Of a stretch of DNA of 64,000 nucleotides, positions 1 through 8,841 are shown in pieces; the stretch's first letter is position 1, and the number at the start of each line of letters is the position of its first letter. The DNA is taken from positions 1,130,784 to 1,194,783 of the forward strand of contig NZ_SCIN01000001.1 of assembly GCF_004101245.1 (NCBI RefSeq), given 5' to 3'. Both the position numbers and the translations under genes were made by a program. This DNA is from Sphingomonas sp. UV9 (GTDB lineage Bacteria; Pseudomonadota; Alphaproteobacteria; Sphingomonadales; Sphingomonadaceae). The notes below the pieces were generated by a model. The model searched no databases and was not told where the DNA came from. It saw nothing but the letters and a program-made list of their open reading frames with translations.

Positions 1-534
1 AACGCCGCGTTCGTCGAGGCGGATGTCGAGAGTGCGGCCGGGCTCGGCCTGCGCGCAACGTTCGTCTTCATGGCCGCAGTCGAATCGCGAGTCGATCACC
101 AGACCGGTCGGGCGCCCGACTTCCCGATGCCGGGTGCCGACACGCAGACCTTTCGCGGTCACAGCGCGGTGGCGTTCTCGCGCAACTTCGACCTGCTCGA
201 TCGTCGCGACGACAGCGTCGGGCCCGCCGAGTGGCTGCGCTGGGCGCGACTGGTCGAGCGCGAGGGCCTCGATCCGATGGTCGAGATGATCGCGATCGCC
301 GACTGCCTGCCGCCCGCCGCGCTGAAGCTGCTCGGTGGCCCCGCCCCGCTGAGTTCGATGACGTGGCTGCTCAACATCCTCGGGCCGCAGCCGGTGACGC
401 GGGACGGCTGGTGGCTGCTCCGCGCGACCACCGAGTACACGCGGGAGGGCAGTTCGAGCCAGCAGATGGCGATCTGGAACGCCGACGGCACGCCGGTCGC
501 CGAACAGATGCAGAGCGTTGCGATCTTCGCCTGA
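1..534 (+). CDS. Acyl-CoA thioesterase family protein (TesB-like), 5' truncated by window edge
   Basis: The reading frame is open from the first base and ends in TGA, so 177 codons are visible and the start lies outside the window. The visible part resembles the second half of TesB-like double-hotdog acyl-CoA thioesterases, which hydrolyse acyl-CoA to free acid and CoA in the cytoplasm. Supporting segments are a linker with a conserved acidic stretch (around RNFDLLDRRD), the hydrophobic helix SSMTWLLNILG and the final strands WWLLRATTEYTREG and SSQQMAIWNADGTPVAEQMQ, typical of the C-terminal hotdog fold. Product family is fairly secure; substrate chain length cannot be told. The next gene starts about 110 bases downstream and is probably independently transcribed. 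Confidence 0.75.
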   Translation, partial: NAAFVEADVESAAGLGLRATFVFMAAVESRVDHQTGRAPDFPMPGADTQTFRGHSAVAFSRNFDLLDRRDDSVGPAEWLRWARLVEREGLDPMVEMIAIADCLPPAALKLLGGPAPLSSMTWLLNILGPQPVTRDGWWLLRATTEYTREGSSSQQMAIWNADGTPVAEQMQSVAIFA

Positions 535-642
535 TCCGACATATCTTGCGACACATTGCCGACCCGGCGGCAAAAGCCTGCGACAACCGGGGGTTAGACC
601 GTCTTCATTCGATGGGAATTGTCCCACCAGTTGGAGACCGAG

Positions 643-1191
643 ATGCGTAAGACCGTCCTCACCCTGATGCTTGCCGCGAGCGCGCTCACGTCCGCCGCGT
701 GCAGCGCTCAGACCGCCCCCAGTCCCGCCAATCAGACGGCTGGCACGCCGGCGCCGCGCGCAGCAATGCGCCAGGATGCCAATCGCGACGGTGTCGTCAC
801 GCGCGCCGAAGCGATCGCGCAGGCCGATGCGCGCTTCGCACAGATGGATACCGACCGCGACGGTCGCGTAAGCGCCGGCGAGATGCGCGCCTATCGCACG
901 GCGATGCGTGATCGCATGGTCGCCCGCGGTCGTGACGCTCCCGTCCCGCCCCCGGGTGGCGCCAAGCATGACGGCATGGGTCGGCGGATGGATCCGAACC
1001 GCGACGGCAGCGTCACCCGCGAGGAGTTCCAGGCACGCGCGCTCAAGCGCTTCGACCGGGTGGATGCCAATCACGACGGCCGGATCGACGCGACCGAGCG
1101 CGCCAACGCCGCCGAGATGCGGCACGTCGATCGCCGCGAACGTCGCGAGGGCGCAACCCGGCCGGTTCCCGCCCCCGCTCCTGCCCAATAA
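643..1191 (+). CDS. Exported EF-hand calcium-binding protein
   Basis: A 182-residue protein with an N-terminal hydrophobic signal (MRKTVLTLMLAASALTSAAC) whose Cys could be a lipidation site, although the lipobox is weak. Four EF-hand loops of the DxNxDG / DxDxDG type begin near residues 45, 69, 117 and 141 (DANRDGVV, DTDRDGRV, DPNRDGSV, DANHDGRI), arranged as two pairs separated by a Pro/Gly-rich linker. It should bind Ca2+ outside the cytoplasm. The ATG at 643 is preferred over an upstream TTG at 619 because GGAG at 633-636 sits 6 bases before it. It lies directly before a two-component pair, an arrangement that suggests a shared signal, although a strong hairpin separates them. Confidence 0.85.
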   Translation: MRKTVLTLMLAASALTSAACSAQTAPSPANQTAGTPAPRAAMRQDANRDGVVTRAEAIAQADARFAQMDTDRDGRVSAGEMRAYRTAMRDRMVARGRDAPVPPPGGAKHDGMGRRMDPNRDGSVTREEFQARALKRFDRVDANHDGRIDATERANAAEMRHVDRRERREGATRPVPAPAPAQ

Positions 1192-1200
1192 CCGGAAAAT

Positions 1201-1233
1201 GGGGAGGCATCGGGGCAACCCCGATGCTTCCCC
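1201..1233 (+). terminator. Strong GC-rich hairpin between EF-hand gene and response regulator
   Basis: The arms 1201-1215 and 1219-1233 pair over 15 positions with a single G-U, closing on a CAA loop. There is no U-tract after it, so it is either a weak intrinsic terminator, an mRNA 3'-end stabiliser or an attenuator. It ends only 12 bases before the first possible start of the response regulator. Confidence 0.6.
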
Positions 1234-1245
1234 TGGACAGCCGCC

Positions 1246-1983
1246 ATGCTAGACACTGCCCCGATGGGAGATATGCCGCATCTGCTGCTCGTCGACGACG
1301 AGCGCTCGATCCGTGAGCCGTTGGCCGCGTACCTCACCAAACAGGGGTTTCGCGTCACGCAGGCGGGCGATGCCGAGAGCGCGCGAACGCGGCTGACCGC
1401 CTATGCGATCGACCTCGTCATCCTCGACATCATGATGCCCGGCGAGGACGGCCTGTCGCTGTGCCGCCATATCGCTGCGACCAGCGACGTGCCGGTAATC
1501 CTGCTGACCGCACGCACCGAGGAAACCGACCGTATCGTCGGGCTCGAAATGGGCGCCGATGATTATGTCGTGAAGCCGTTCTCGCCGCGCGAACTGGCGA
1601 CACGCGTGAAAGTGATCCTGCGCCGCGCGACCGCAGGCGGTGCGCGCCAGCATGCGCCCGAGGCGAACGCCTACGCCTTTGCCGGCTGGGTCCTGAAGTC
1701 GGGCGAACGCGCGCTGGTCGACCGCGAGGGCGTGTCGGTGCCGCTGTCGACGGGTGAATACAACCTGCTCCTCGCCCTCGTCACGCGGCCTCGGCAGGTG
1801 CTCACGCGCGACCAGTTGCTGGACCTGACTCAGGGCCGCGAGGCCGCCGCGTTCGACCGTGCGATCGACAACCAAGTCAGCCGCCTGCGGCGCAAGATCG
1901 AGGCGGATGCGAAGTCTCCGGAACTGATCAAGACGGTGTGGGGCGGCGGCTACACGCTGGCTGCAGAAGTCACGCGGTTGTGA
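1246..1983 (+). CDS. OmpR-family response regulator
   Basis: A 245-residue two-domain regulator. The receiver domain shows the acidic pair in LLLVDDE, the phospho-accepting Asp61 in VILDIMMPGEDG, the conserved Thr in LLTAR and the Lys in DYVVKPFSPREL. The C-terminal winged helix carries LSTGEYNLLLALVTRP and DNQVSRLRRKIE followed by KTVWGGGYTL. It is the DNA-binding partner of the histidine kinase that begins 21 bases after its stop. The start is uncertain: ATG 1246 gives the longest form but has no clear ribosome site, while ATG 1273 follows GGGAG closely and would begin at MPHLLLVDDE. Target genes cannot be told; the EF-hand gene upstream is one candidate. Confidence 0.9.
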   Translation: MLDTAPMGDMPHLLLVDDERSIREPLAAYLTKQGFRVTQAGDAESARTRLTAYAIDLVILDIMMPGEDGLSLCRHIAATSDVPVILLTARTEETDRIVGLEMGADDYVVKPFSPRELATRVKVILRRATAGGARQHAPEANAYAFAGWVLKSGERALVDREGVSVPLSTGEYNLLLALVTRPRQVLTRDQLLDLTQGREAAAFDRAIDNQVSRLRRKIEADAKSPELIKTVWGGGYTLAAEVTRL

Positions 1984-2004
1984 ACACCCTTTGATCGACA
2001 GATC

Positions 2005-3378
2005 GTGACTCGATTTCGGCCGTGGCCGCGCAGTCTCGCCGGGCAGATGGCGCTGTTGATCGCGCTCGCGCTGTTTGTGGCGCAGGCGATCAATTTCGGC
2101 CTGGTCCTGCGCGATCGGGTCGAGTTCCGCTTGATGCAGGCGACGCGACCGGTCGCCTCCCGGATCGCAGATGCGCTCGACCGCGAGGCGCATGGCGGTC
2201 GACCACTCGTCGCAGATCGCGGCCGGGTTCGCCGCATGGCCGCCGATCCGATCCCGCCGATCGGGTATGAGCGTCATCCCGAGGTCGCCGCAGAACTGCG
2301 CCGCCAACTCGCCGAACAGGGCGTCACGGTCGGACGGATCGACACCGGCCTCCGCCCCTCGTCAGACGATGACGATGGGCGGACCAACGACGACCGACGC
2401 CGCGCGGTCAACCGACGCGTCGATCGCGATGGCGCCACGCTGCTGATCGCGGTCGAGCAGCCCGGTCGCGACTGGCTGACGACCACCGCGCCATGGCCCC
2501 AGCCGGGGCCGCGCCTGCTGCTCGCGTTGCTTAGCCAGACCGCAATCCTCTACATCATCGTGCTGCTGCCCGTGCTGTGGATCGTCCGCCGGCTGTCGCG
2601 TCCACTACGCGACCTGCGCGCGGCGGCGGAACGGTTTCGACCAGGCGAGCCCGGCACGCCGATGCCCACCGAAGGGCCCGACGACGTGGCCGCGCTGATC
2701 ACCGCGTTCAACGCGCTCAGGCTGCGTGTGACGGCGATGCTCGACGAGAAGGACCGGATGCTTGGCGCGATCGGGCATGACCTGCGCACGCCGTTGGCGG
2801 CGTTGCGGGTGCGTATCGAGTCGGTCGAGGACGACATTGACCGTGCAAAGATGATCGAGACGGTCGCCGAGATGAACCGCACGCTCGACGATATCCTGTC
2901 GCTGGCACGACTGGGGCGGCCGAGCGAACCGCCGACCGATGTCGACCTCGCGGCGCTGGTCGATGCCGTCGTCGAGGATTTCCGCGACATCGGCAGCGAC
3001 GTGAGCTTCGTCGAGGCGGACCGCTTGCGGATGCGGTTGCGGCCGTCGCTGATGCGCCGCGCGGTGCGCAATCTGATCGAGAATGCGGTAAAATACGGCG
3101 TGTCGGCGGAGGTGCGCGTCGAGGAGCGTGCGCGCTCGGTCGCGATCGTCGTCGCGGACCAAGGGCCCGGCATCCCCGAGCACCGGATGGGCGACGTCTT
3201 CGACGCGTTCACGCGGCTGGAAAGCTCGCGCAACCGCGAGACGGGCGGGATCGGGCTCGGCTTGGCGCTTGCCCGCGCGATCGTGCGTGAGGCTGGCGGC
3301 GAGATTCGTCTGGTGAACCGCGCGCCGTCCGATCAGGCTGGCGGTGGCCTTGATGCGATTATCGAATTGCCGCGGTAG
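2005..3378 (+). CDS. Membrane sensor histidine kinase (HAMP, HisKA, HATPase)
   Basis: A 457-residue kinase starting with GTG 2005. Transmembrane segments lie near residues 14-34 (MALLIALALFVAQAINFGLV) and 168-190 (LLLALLSQTAILYIIVLLPV), enclosing a periplasmic sensor region with an Asp-rich stretch (SSDDDDGRTNDDRRR) that could bind cations. A HAMP linker follows, then the H-box IGHDLRTPL with the phospho-His near residue 258, the N-box LIENAVKYG, and the G-boxes VADQGPGIP and GIGLGLALARAI. It should phosphorylate the regulator encoded just upstream. The neighbouring Ca-binding protein and the acidic sensor stretch hint at divalent cation sensing, but this is only inference. Confidence 0.9.
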   Translation: MTRFRPWPRSLAGQMALLIALALFVAQAINFGLVLRDRVEFRLMQATRPVASRIADALDREAHGGRPLVADRGRVRRMAADPIPPIGYERHPEVAAELRRQLAEQGVTVGRIDTGLRPSSDDDDGRTNDDRRRAVNRRVDRDGATLLIAVEQPGRDWLTTTAPWPQPGPRLLLALLSQTAILYIIVLLPVLWIVRRLSRPLRDLRAAAERFRPGEPGTPMPTEGPDDVAALITAFNALRLRVTAMLDEKDRMLGAIGHDLRTPLAALRVRIESVEDDIDRAKMIETVAEMNRTLDDILSLARLGRPSEPPTDVDLAALVDAVVEDFRDIGSDVSFVEADRLRMRLRPSLMRRAVRNLIENAVKYGVSAEVRVEERARSVAIVVADQGPGIPEHRMGDVFDAFTRLESSRNRETGGIGLGLALARAIVREAGGEIRLVNRAPSDQAGGGLDAIIELPR

Positions 3379-3390
3379 ACTTTGGAGGGT

Positions 3391-3511
3391 CCTCCCCCGC
3401 CAGGGGGAGGTGGCGCCGCAGGTGACGGAGGGGGAGGATACGCAACTGCGGTTTCCCTTACCTCCCCCTCCGTCTGGCAAGAGCCAGCCCCCCCCCCTGG
3501 CGGTGGAGGAT
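3391..3511. repeat. GC-rich inverted-repeat element between convergent genes
   Basis: A hairpin CCTCCCCC-gcca-GGGGGAGG lies at 3391-3410, followed by a perfect 14-base inverted repeat (arms 3424-3437 and 3461-3474, GACGGAGGGGGAGG and its complement) and a further CCTGGCGGTGGAGG-like tail. It fills the gap between the ends of the convergent kinase and transporter genes. GC-rich palindromes of this look are common between sphingomonad genes and could act as a two-way terminator. Confidence 0.65.
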
Positions 3512-3523
3512 CGTTCGGTTCCC

Positions 3524-4819
3524 CTAGTCCTCCAGGATCTGGCTGTGCGCCCGCGTGTCCTTCATGCGGAGGTACACGATCAGCGACACGCCGATCATGG
3601 CCGTCACATACCAGTAGAAGCCGCGCTCCATGCCCTCGTTCTTGAGCCACAGCGCTACATATTCCGCGGTCCCGCCGAACATCGTGTTCGCCAGCGCATA
3701 GGGCAACGCCACCCCCAGCGCGCGGACGTGCGCGGGGAACAGTTCCGCCTTCACCACCGCGTTGATCGCGGTGTAGCCGGTGACGATGAACAGCGATCCG
3801 ACCACCAGACCGAATGCCAGATAGGGGTTGGTCGCGGTTTCGAGCACGGTGAAGATCGGCACGGTGAACAGCACGCCGGCGATGCCGAACCCGACCATCA
3901 GCGGCTTGCGCCCGATCCGGTCGGACAGCGCACCCGCGGCCGGCTGGAACGCGGCGTACAACGCCAGCGTCGCGGTCATGATCAGCGTGGCAGATTCGCG
4001 GCTGAACCCGCTCGTGTTGACCAGGAACTTCTGCATGTACGTCGTGTACGCATAGAAGGCGAGCGTGCCGCCTGCGGTCAGCAGCAGCACGGTGAACGCC
4101 TCGCGCGGATATTTGCTGAACAGCAGCCACCCGCTCGATTTCGGCGTGCCGTCAGCCTTGGCGTTCTGATAGCTCTCGGTTTCGAGCAGTCCGCGACGGA
4201 TACGGAACACGACGAGCGCCAACACGCCGCCGATCGCGAACGGAATACGCCAGCCCCACGCATCAAGCTGTCCTTCGCTGAGCGTCCCCTGCAACAGCAG
4301 CAGCACCCCGAGCGCGAGCAACTGCCCCGCGATCAGCGTGACATACTGAAAGCTGGAGAAGAAGCCGCGCCGCGACTTGCCGGCCATTTCAGACAGATAC
4401 ACCGCGCTCGCGCCATATTCGCCGCCGACGCTGAGGCCCTGCATCAGCCGCGCTAGGATCAGCAAGGCGGGAGCGACCCAGCCGATCGTCGCGAACCCCG
4501 GCGTGATCGCGATCAGGAACGAGCCCGCGCACATCAGCGTCACCGACAGCGTCAGGCCCGATTTGCGGCCGTGGCGATCGGCGTAGATGCCCATCACCCA
4601 CGCGCCGATCGGCCGCATGAGGAAGCCGACCGCGAACACCGCGGCGACGCTCATCAGCTGCGCGGTCGAATTGCCCTTGGGGAAGAACACCGGCGCGAAA
4701 TACAGCCCGAACGCGGAGTAGACGTACCAGTCGAACCACTCGACGAGATTACCCGCCGACCCACCGAGGATCGATTTCAGCCGGTGGTTCTTTTCGGGCA
4801 CGATCGTCGTGCTCGTCAT
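3524..4819 (-). CDS. MFS transporter, metabolite:H+ symporter (MHS/KgtP-like) family
   Basis: A 431-residue polytopic membrane protein. The N-terminus carries the MHS-type signature GNLVEWFDWYVYSAFGLYFA, followed by the loop 2-3 motif ADRHGRKSGL and the symmetry-related SDRIGRKPLM in the second half. The family takes up carboxylates, osmolytes or similar organic acids with protons (KgtP takes 2-oxoglutarate). The ATG at 4819 overlaps the TGA of the upstream peptidase by one base (TGATG), pointing to coupled translation; a GTG at 4822 is the alternative. Coupling to an oligopeptidase suggests import of an amino-acid-derived or dicarboxylate substrate, but the substrate is not deducible. Confidence 0.88.
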   Translation of the reverse strand: MTSTTIVPEKNHRLKSILGGSAGNLVEWFDWYVYSAFGLYFAPVFFPKGNSTAQLMSVAAVFAVGFLMRPIGAWVMGIYADRHGRKSGLTLSVTLMCAGSFLIAITPGFATIGWVAPALLILARLMQGLSVGGEYGASAVYLSEMAGKSRRGFFSSFQYVTLIAGQLLALGVLLLLQGTLSEGQLDAWGWRIPFAIGGVLALVVFRIRRGLLETESYQNAKADGTPKSSGWLLFSKYPREAFTVLLLTAGGTLAFYAYTTYMQKFLVNTSGFSRESATLIMTATLALYAAFQPAAGALSDRIGRKPLMVGFGIAGVLFTVPIFTVLETATNPYLAFGLVVGSLFIVTGYTAINAVVKAELFPAHVRALGVALPYALANTMFGGTAEYVALWLKNEGMERGFYWYVTAMIGVSLIVYLRMKDTRAHSQILED

Positions 4820-6951
4820 CACTTAGTCCCCTGAGTCGCTGGCGTGGGGGCAAAGCCGCGCTTCTTGAGCAGTGCATTGACGTCCGGATCGCGCCCGCGG
4901 AACGCGCGATACGCCTCCGCGCGGTCGGTCTCGTTGCCGGTCGACAGCAGCACCTTGGCGAACTTGTCCGCGGTCGGCTTGTCCCACGGACTGCCAGCCT
5001 CCTCGAACGCCGCAAACGTGTCGGCGTCCATCGTCTCGGACCACAAGTAACTGTAATAGCCCGCGGAATAGCTGTCGGACGAGAACAGGTGCTGGAACTG
5101 CGGCACGCGATGACGCATCACCAGCTGCTTCGGCATGCCGATCTCGGCAAGCGTCGCAGCCTCGAACTTGTCGGGGTCGATCACGCCGTCGGGGACGGTG
5201 TGAATCTTCATGTCGACGATCGCCGACGACAGATACTCCGTTGTCGCGAACCCCTGGTTGAAGGTCCGCGACTTCTCGATCTTGTCGAGCAGGTCCTGCG
5301 GCATCGCCGCCTTGGTCTGGTAGTGCCGCGCGTACTTGTCCAGCACGTCGCGGGTGAGCAGCCAATGCTCGTTCACCTGGCTCGGATACTCCACGAAGTC
5401 GCGCGGCGTGCCCGCAAGCCCCGGATATTCGACGTTCTGCAGCATCGCGTGGATGGCATGGCCGAACTCGTGGAACAGCGTCTGCGCATCGTCGAGGCTG
5501 ATCAGGATCGGCTCGCCGGGTGCGCCCTTGGCGAAGTTGTTGTTGTTCGACGACAGCACGAGCTGTGCCGGGGCAAGGCCGCGCTGGCCGCGATAGGTGT
5601 TCGCCCATGCGCCCGACCGCTTGCCGGTCCGCGCGAAATCGTCGCGGTAGAACAGCCCGACGGCCTTGCCGGCCTTGTCCGTCACGCTCCACACGCGCAT
5701 GTTCGGCTCGAACACCGGCACCGTCCCGGTGATCTCCTTGAAGCTCAGCCCGTACAGACGGTTGGCGGCGTACAGCGACCCCTGGATGATATTGCCGAGC
5801 TCGAAATACGGCTTCAGCTGCGCCTGATCCAGATCGTACCGCGCCTTGCGGACCTTCTCTTGGTAGAAGCGGTAATCCCACGGCTCGATCGTCAGCGACG
5901 TGCCGGCGACCTTCTGCATATCCGCGACCTCTTCGGCAACGCGCCCCTTGGCGGCGGGCCAGACGCGCATCATCAGGTCCATCGCCGCGGCGGGCGTCTT
6001 GGCCATCGTATCCTGCATCCGCCAGTCGGCATGCGTCTTGAACCCGAGCAGGTGCGCGCGGTCGGCACGCAGCTTGACGATCTGAGCGATGGTCGCGTTG
6101 GTATCATTCGCATCGCCATTGTCGCCGCGATTGACGAACGCGCGCCAGACCTTCTCGCGCAGCGCACGGTCGGTGGCGTAGGTCAGCACCGGATCGACCG
6201 CCGAGCGCGTGTTGACGATCGCGAAGCCCGGCAGCTTCCGCTCGGCGGCGGCTGCCTTGGCGACTGCCTTCACGCTGTCGGGAAGCCCGGCAAGCTGCGC
6301 CTCGTCGGTGACCGCAATCGCCTTACTCTCGTCCGCCAGCAGCTTCTCGCCGAACGTCGAGAACGCGGTCGCGAGCTGCTGGTTATACTGCGAAAGCTGC
6401 GCCTTCTGCGCGTCGTTCAGCTTGGCGCCCTGCCGCACATAGCTGTCGTAGATCCGCGTCACGAGCCGGATCTGCTGCGCGTTCAGTCCACTGGAATTGC
6501 GCGCGTCGTAGATCGCCTGGATCCGCGCGAACAGCGGCTTGTCGAACGTGATCGCATCCGACGCGGCCGAGAATTTCGGCGACCATTCGCGATCGAGCTT
6601 CTGATAGGCGGGCGTATTCATGTTGCCGGTCATCACACCGAACAGCGTCATCACTTGGCCGTAGCGCTTGCCCGCCAGCTGCATCGGCACGATCGTGTTG
6701 GCGAAGGTCGGCTTGGCCCGGTTATCGGCGATCTTGCGGTAGTCGGCGGCACGCTCGGCCAGCGTCGTCTCGAACGCCTGCGGAAAAAGCTCGGGGCGAA
6801 CCTTGTCCCAGGGCGGCACCCCGCCCATCGGGCCGGTCCAGTCGGCGAGCAGAGGATTTGCGGCTGGCGTTGTGGCCGGCGCGACCTGCGCGACAACGGA
6901 GGTAGACGCCATCAGCGCGACGGCACTGGCGGCAAGGTATAGAAACTGCAC
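4819..6951 (-). CDS. dcp: M3-family zinc metallopeptidase (peptidyl-dipeptidase Dcp-like), exported
   Basis: A protein of about 710 residues that matches the M3 (thimet oligopeptidase / Dcp) family in length and order: a long helical N-terminal half, then the zinc site HEFGHAIHAML near residue 494, with the further helix VEYPSQVNEHWL supplying the third ligand Glu, and the C-terminal substrate tyrosines in SDSYSAGYYSYLW. It removes dipeptides from peptide C-termini. The GTG at 6951 is chosen because GGGAGA lies 6 bases upstream and because it opens a clean signal peptide (VQFLYLAASAVALMASTSVV-AQ), placing the enzyme in the periplasm. It is the first gene of a two-gene unit with the MHS transporter. 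Confidence 0.88.
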   Translation of the reverse strand: MQFLYLAASAVALMASTSVVAQVAPATTPAANPLLADWTGPMGGVPPWDKVRPELFPQAFETTLAERAADYRKIADNRAKPTFANTIVPMQLAGKRYGQVMTLFGVMTGNMNTPAYQKLDREWSPKFSAASDAITFDKPLFARIQAIYDARNSSGLNAQQIRLVTRIYDSYVRQGAKLNDAQKAQLSQYNQQLATAFSTFGEKLLADESKAIAVTDEAQLAGLPDSVKAVAKAAAAERKLPGFAIVNTRSAVDPVLTYATDRALREKVWRAFVNRGDNGDANDTNATIAQIVKLRADRAHLLGFKTHADWRMQDTMAKTPAAAMDLMMRVWPAAKGRVAEEVADMQKVAGTSLTIEPWDYRFYQEKVRKARYDLDQAQLKPYFELGNIIQGSLYAANRLYGLSFKEITGTVPVFEPNMRVWSVTDKAGKAVGLFYRDDFARTGKRSGAWANTYRGQRGLAPAQLVLSSNNNNFAKGAPGEPILISLDDAQTLFHEFGHAIHAMLQNVEYPGLAGTPRDFVEYPSQVNEHWLLTRDVLDKYARHYQTKAAMPQDLLDKIEKSRTFNQGFATTEYLSSAIVDMKIHTVPDGVIDPDKFEAATLAEIGMPKQLVMRHRVPQFQHLFSSDSYSAGYYSYLWSETMDADTFAAFEEAGSPWDKPTADKFAKVLLSTGNETDRAEAYRAFRGRDPDVNALLKKRGFAPTPATQGTK

Positions 6952-7056
6952 ATGGATCTCCCGGTCGATGTGCCCGTAGCATAGAGATAAAGTCACACAG
7001 AGGAAGCCGCGCAGGGTAATCAGCCCCTCACCCGCCCCGCGGGGTGTGCGCTTCGC

Positions 7057-7239
7057 TCAATCCAGCGGCAACGCGTCGCTCGCCTGCTTCGCAGCGATAT
7101 CCGCCGCCGCGATCAGCCGGCGCCCCGTCTCCGCCGCCGCCTCCGGGGTCATCGCGATCGCCAGTCCGACGGGACCGTCTAGCGTGACCAGCCCGTTCTC
7201 CGCCGCCGCTACGCCCGGTCTCGTTTCCGGCTTCAACAT
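7057..7239 (-). CDS. Small conserved-looking protein of unknown function
   Basis: A 60-residue protein, MLKPETRPGVAAAENGLVTL onward, with a helical tail AAAETGRRLIAAADIAAKQA. The ATG 7239 is preceded by GGAG at 7 bases, and codon use matches the neighbours. It lies downstream of, and is probably cotranscribed with, the Crp/Fnr regulator, whose stop is 67 bases away. No domain was recognised. The open frame continues upstream to a TTG inside the regulator gene, but that extension looks non-coding. Confidence 0.5.
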   Translation of the reverse strand: MLKPETRPGVAAAENGLVTLDGPVGLAIAMTPEAAAETGRRLIAAADIAAKQASDALPLD

Positions 7240-7306
7240 TATCGCGCTCCAGGCCCCGGTGACCCCGACGGCACCTGATATCGATCCCCTCGGTGTTGGG
7301 TCGTCG

Positions 7307-8023
7307 TCAGTCGCCTCGGGAACCGTACAGATATTGTGGTTCGAACTCCGCAACGGCTGCGAGCGCCTTACGATCCAGGATATTCACCTCACCTGCCTTG
7401 AAGGTCAGCAGATTTTTCTCGCGCAGCGCCCTCAGCACGCGGTTCACATGCACCCCGGTCAGCCCGCTTGCCTCGGCGAGATCGGGCTGGGTCATCGGCA
7501 GCATGAAGCGCCCGTCGGCGGCCATCCCGACCATCTCGAGCCGTACGTTCAGTTCGCAGAACAGATGCGCGACCCGTCCTTCCGCACCGAGGCGTCCGAG
7601 ACGGAAAATCCACTCGCGGTGCATCGCCGCGTCGAGCAGCGTACTGAACCAGAGCTTCTGCGTCAGATGCGGATAGCGCTCGGTGATCGTCTGCAGCGTA
7701 CGATGCTCGAAACAGGCGATCTTCACAGGCCCGAGTGTCGCGATGTCGTGGTCCAGCCGCTTCATCGGAAAAGCATGAAGATCGACGAAATCGCCGGGAA
7801 CGTGCACCGCGACCAACTGCCGATGCCCCTCGCGGTCGTCCATATAGCGACAGATAAAGCCTTCGATCAGCAGCGTGCTCGTGTCGATCAGCACCCCGGT
7901 CTTCACGATCTGCTTGCGCGCGGGAACCTGTCGCACGGATGCGATGCTGTCCTCCAACACCTGCTTTTCTTCGTCGCTCAACTCATGCCGGCCGCGCCCC
8001 ATGAGAAACTTTTCCGAGATCAT
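7307..8023 (-). CDS. Crp/Fnr-family transcriptional regulator
   Basis: A 238-residue protein with an N-terminal cyclic-nucleotide-like beta roll (IVKTGVLIDTSTLLIEGFIC, HVPGDFVDLHAFPM) and a C-terminal Crp-type helix-turn-helix (MTQPDLAEASGLTGVHVNRV then LRALREKNLLTF). There is no cluster of N-terminal cysteines for an FeS centre, so it is not a classical Fnr; the roll lacks the full cAMP phosphate cassette. This subgroup in alphaproteobacteria is often wired to stress or redox signals. It is divergent from the N-hydroxylase gene, with a Fnr-like palindrome between them, so it probably controls that gene and itself. Confidence 0.88.
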   Translation of the reverse strand: MISEKFLMGRGRHELSDEEKQVLEDSIASVRQVPARKQIVKTGVLIDTSTLLIEGFICRYMDDREGHRQLVAVHVPGDFVDLHAFPMKRLDHDIATLGPVKIACFEHRTLQTITERYPHLTQKLWFSTLLDAAMHREWIFRLGRLGAEGRVAHLFCELNVRLEMVGMAADGRFMLPMTQPDLAEASGLTGVHVNRVLRALREKNLLTFKAGEVNILDRKALAAVAEFEPQYLYGSRGD

Positions 8024-8088
8024 CCAGGCCCCTTTTCCGCGTATTCCCGTACCGACCTGCGGCGTAAAAGAACAGATCGGGATTCGTA

Positions 8089-8102
8089 CTGATACATATC
8101 AA
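8089..8102. promoter_or_regulatory. Fnr/FixK-like palindrome between divergent genes
   Basis: CTGAT-ACAT-ATCAA differs by one base from the TTGAT-N4-ATCAA operator of the Crp/Fnr superfamily. It is 53 bases before the N-hydroxylase start and 66 bases before the regulator start, well placed to serve both promoters. Confidence 0.55.
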
Positions 8103-8154
8103 AGAATGTGTCACGGGCGAAACATTGGCTTCGCTCGCGGGTTCGTCCCCGACC

Positions 8155-8841
8155 ATGTATCAGCCAATCTTCCAAAACGACCATCCGCTCGCGCGCAAGT
8201 TCATCGAAACCGTACAGGCGCCACAGTTTCCCTGCGTCGGAGCAAAGTCCGCACTCGCCAAAGGTCAGATGGATATTCTCGTCGCTCGGGACGTGCGATC
8301 TGCTTGGGATGACATGAGAATTTCTCCCGCACTGGGCGAAACCGTCCGCAAATACCGCGAGGATCGCGCGATATTTCGGACCCTCATCGTGGTGTTCGAG
8401 GCTCCTGCCTTGTTGTCCGAAGAGCAGTTCGAGGCGCATCTCTGGGCCCGGGCGCAGTCGCTCAGCGACAAGGATTCGTGGCTCGGCTATCAGCCCGACC
8501 CCTCGGTCAGCAGCGATCCCGACGATCCGCATTTTTCTTTGAGTTTTGCCGGCGAGGCTTTTTTCGTCGTCGGCCTCCACCCGAACGCGAGCCGTCCGGC
8601 GCGTAAATTCGAATCGCCGGCCATGGTCTTCAACCTGCACGACCAGTTCGAGGTACTTCGCGACCAGCAGCGCTACGACAAGCTGCGCTCGTCGATCCTC
8701 GCACGCGATCTCGAATTTGCCGGCTCGATGAACCCGATGCTCGCGCGTCACGGCGAAAGTAGCGAGGCGCGGCAATATAGCGGCCGCGTGGTCGACGAAT
8801 CCTGGAAATGCCCTTTCAAGCGAGGTGAAGCGCGTGGCTGA
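8155..8841 (+). CDS. YqcI/YcgG (GntA) family heme-dependent N-hydroxylase
   Basis: A 228-residue protein matching the YqcI/YcgG family: FPCVGAKSALAKGQ near the N-terminus, FRTLIVVFEAP, the FE-x-LWARAQSL helix, the central DPDDPHFSLSFAGEAFFVVG and HPNASRPARKF, ending in SWKCPFKRGE. Members include GntA of guanitoxin synthesis and, as I recall, the arginine N-hydroxylase DcsA; they use heme and O2 to hydroxylate guanidine or amine nitrogens. ATG 8155 fits the family N-terminus. The gene overlaps the DUF1989 gene that follows. The same two families also sit near each other in Bacillus subtilis (ycgG, ycgI), so they probably act on one substrate, which I cannot name. Confidence 0.8.
   Translation: MYQPIFQNDHPLARKFIETVQAPQFPCVGAKSALAKGQMDILVARDVRSAWDDMRISPALGETVRKYREDRAIFRTLIVVFEAPALLSEEQFEAHLWARAQSLSDKDSWLGYQPDPSVSSDPDDPHFSLSFAGEAFFVVGLHPNASRPARKFESPAMVFNLHDQFEVLRDQQRYDKLRSSILARDLEFAGSMNPMLARHGESSEARQYSGRVVDESWKCPFKRGEARG

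Noticed and set aside
1249..2307. A 352-codon minus-strand frame across the response regulator
   Set aside because: Shadow frame; the plus-strand regulator has all receiver and winged-helix motifs.
5089..6942. A 617-codon open frame on the plus strand opposite the M3 peptidase
   Set aside because: Arg/Leu/Val-rich antisense shadow of a high-GC gene; the peptidase on the other strand has a full zinc motif, signal peptide and ribosome site.
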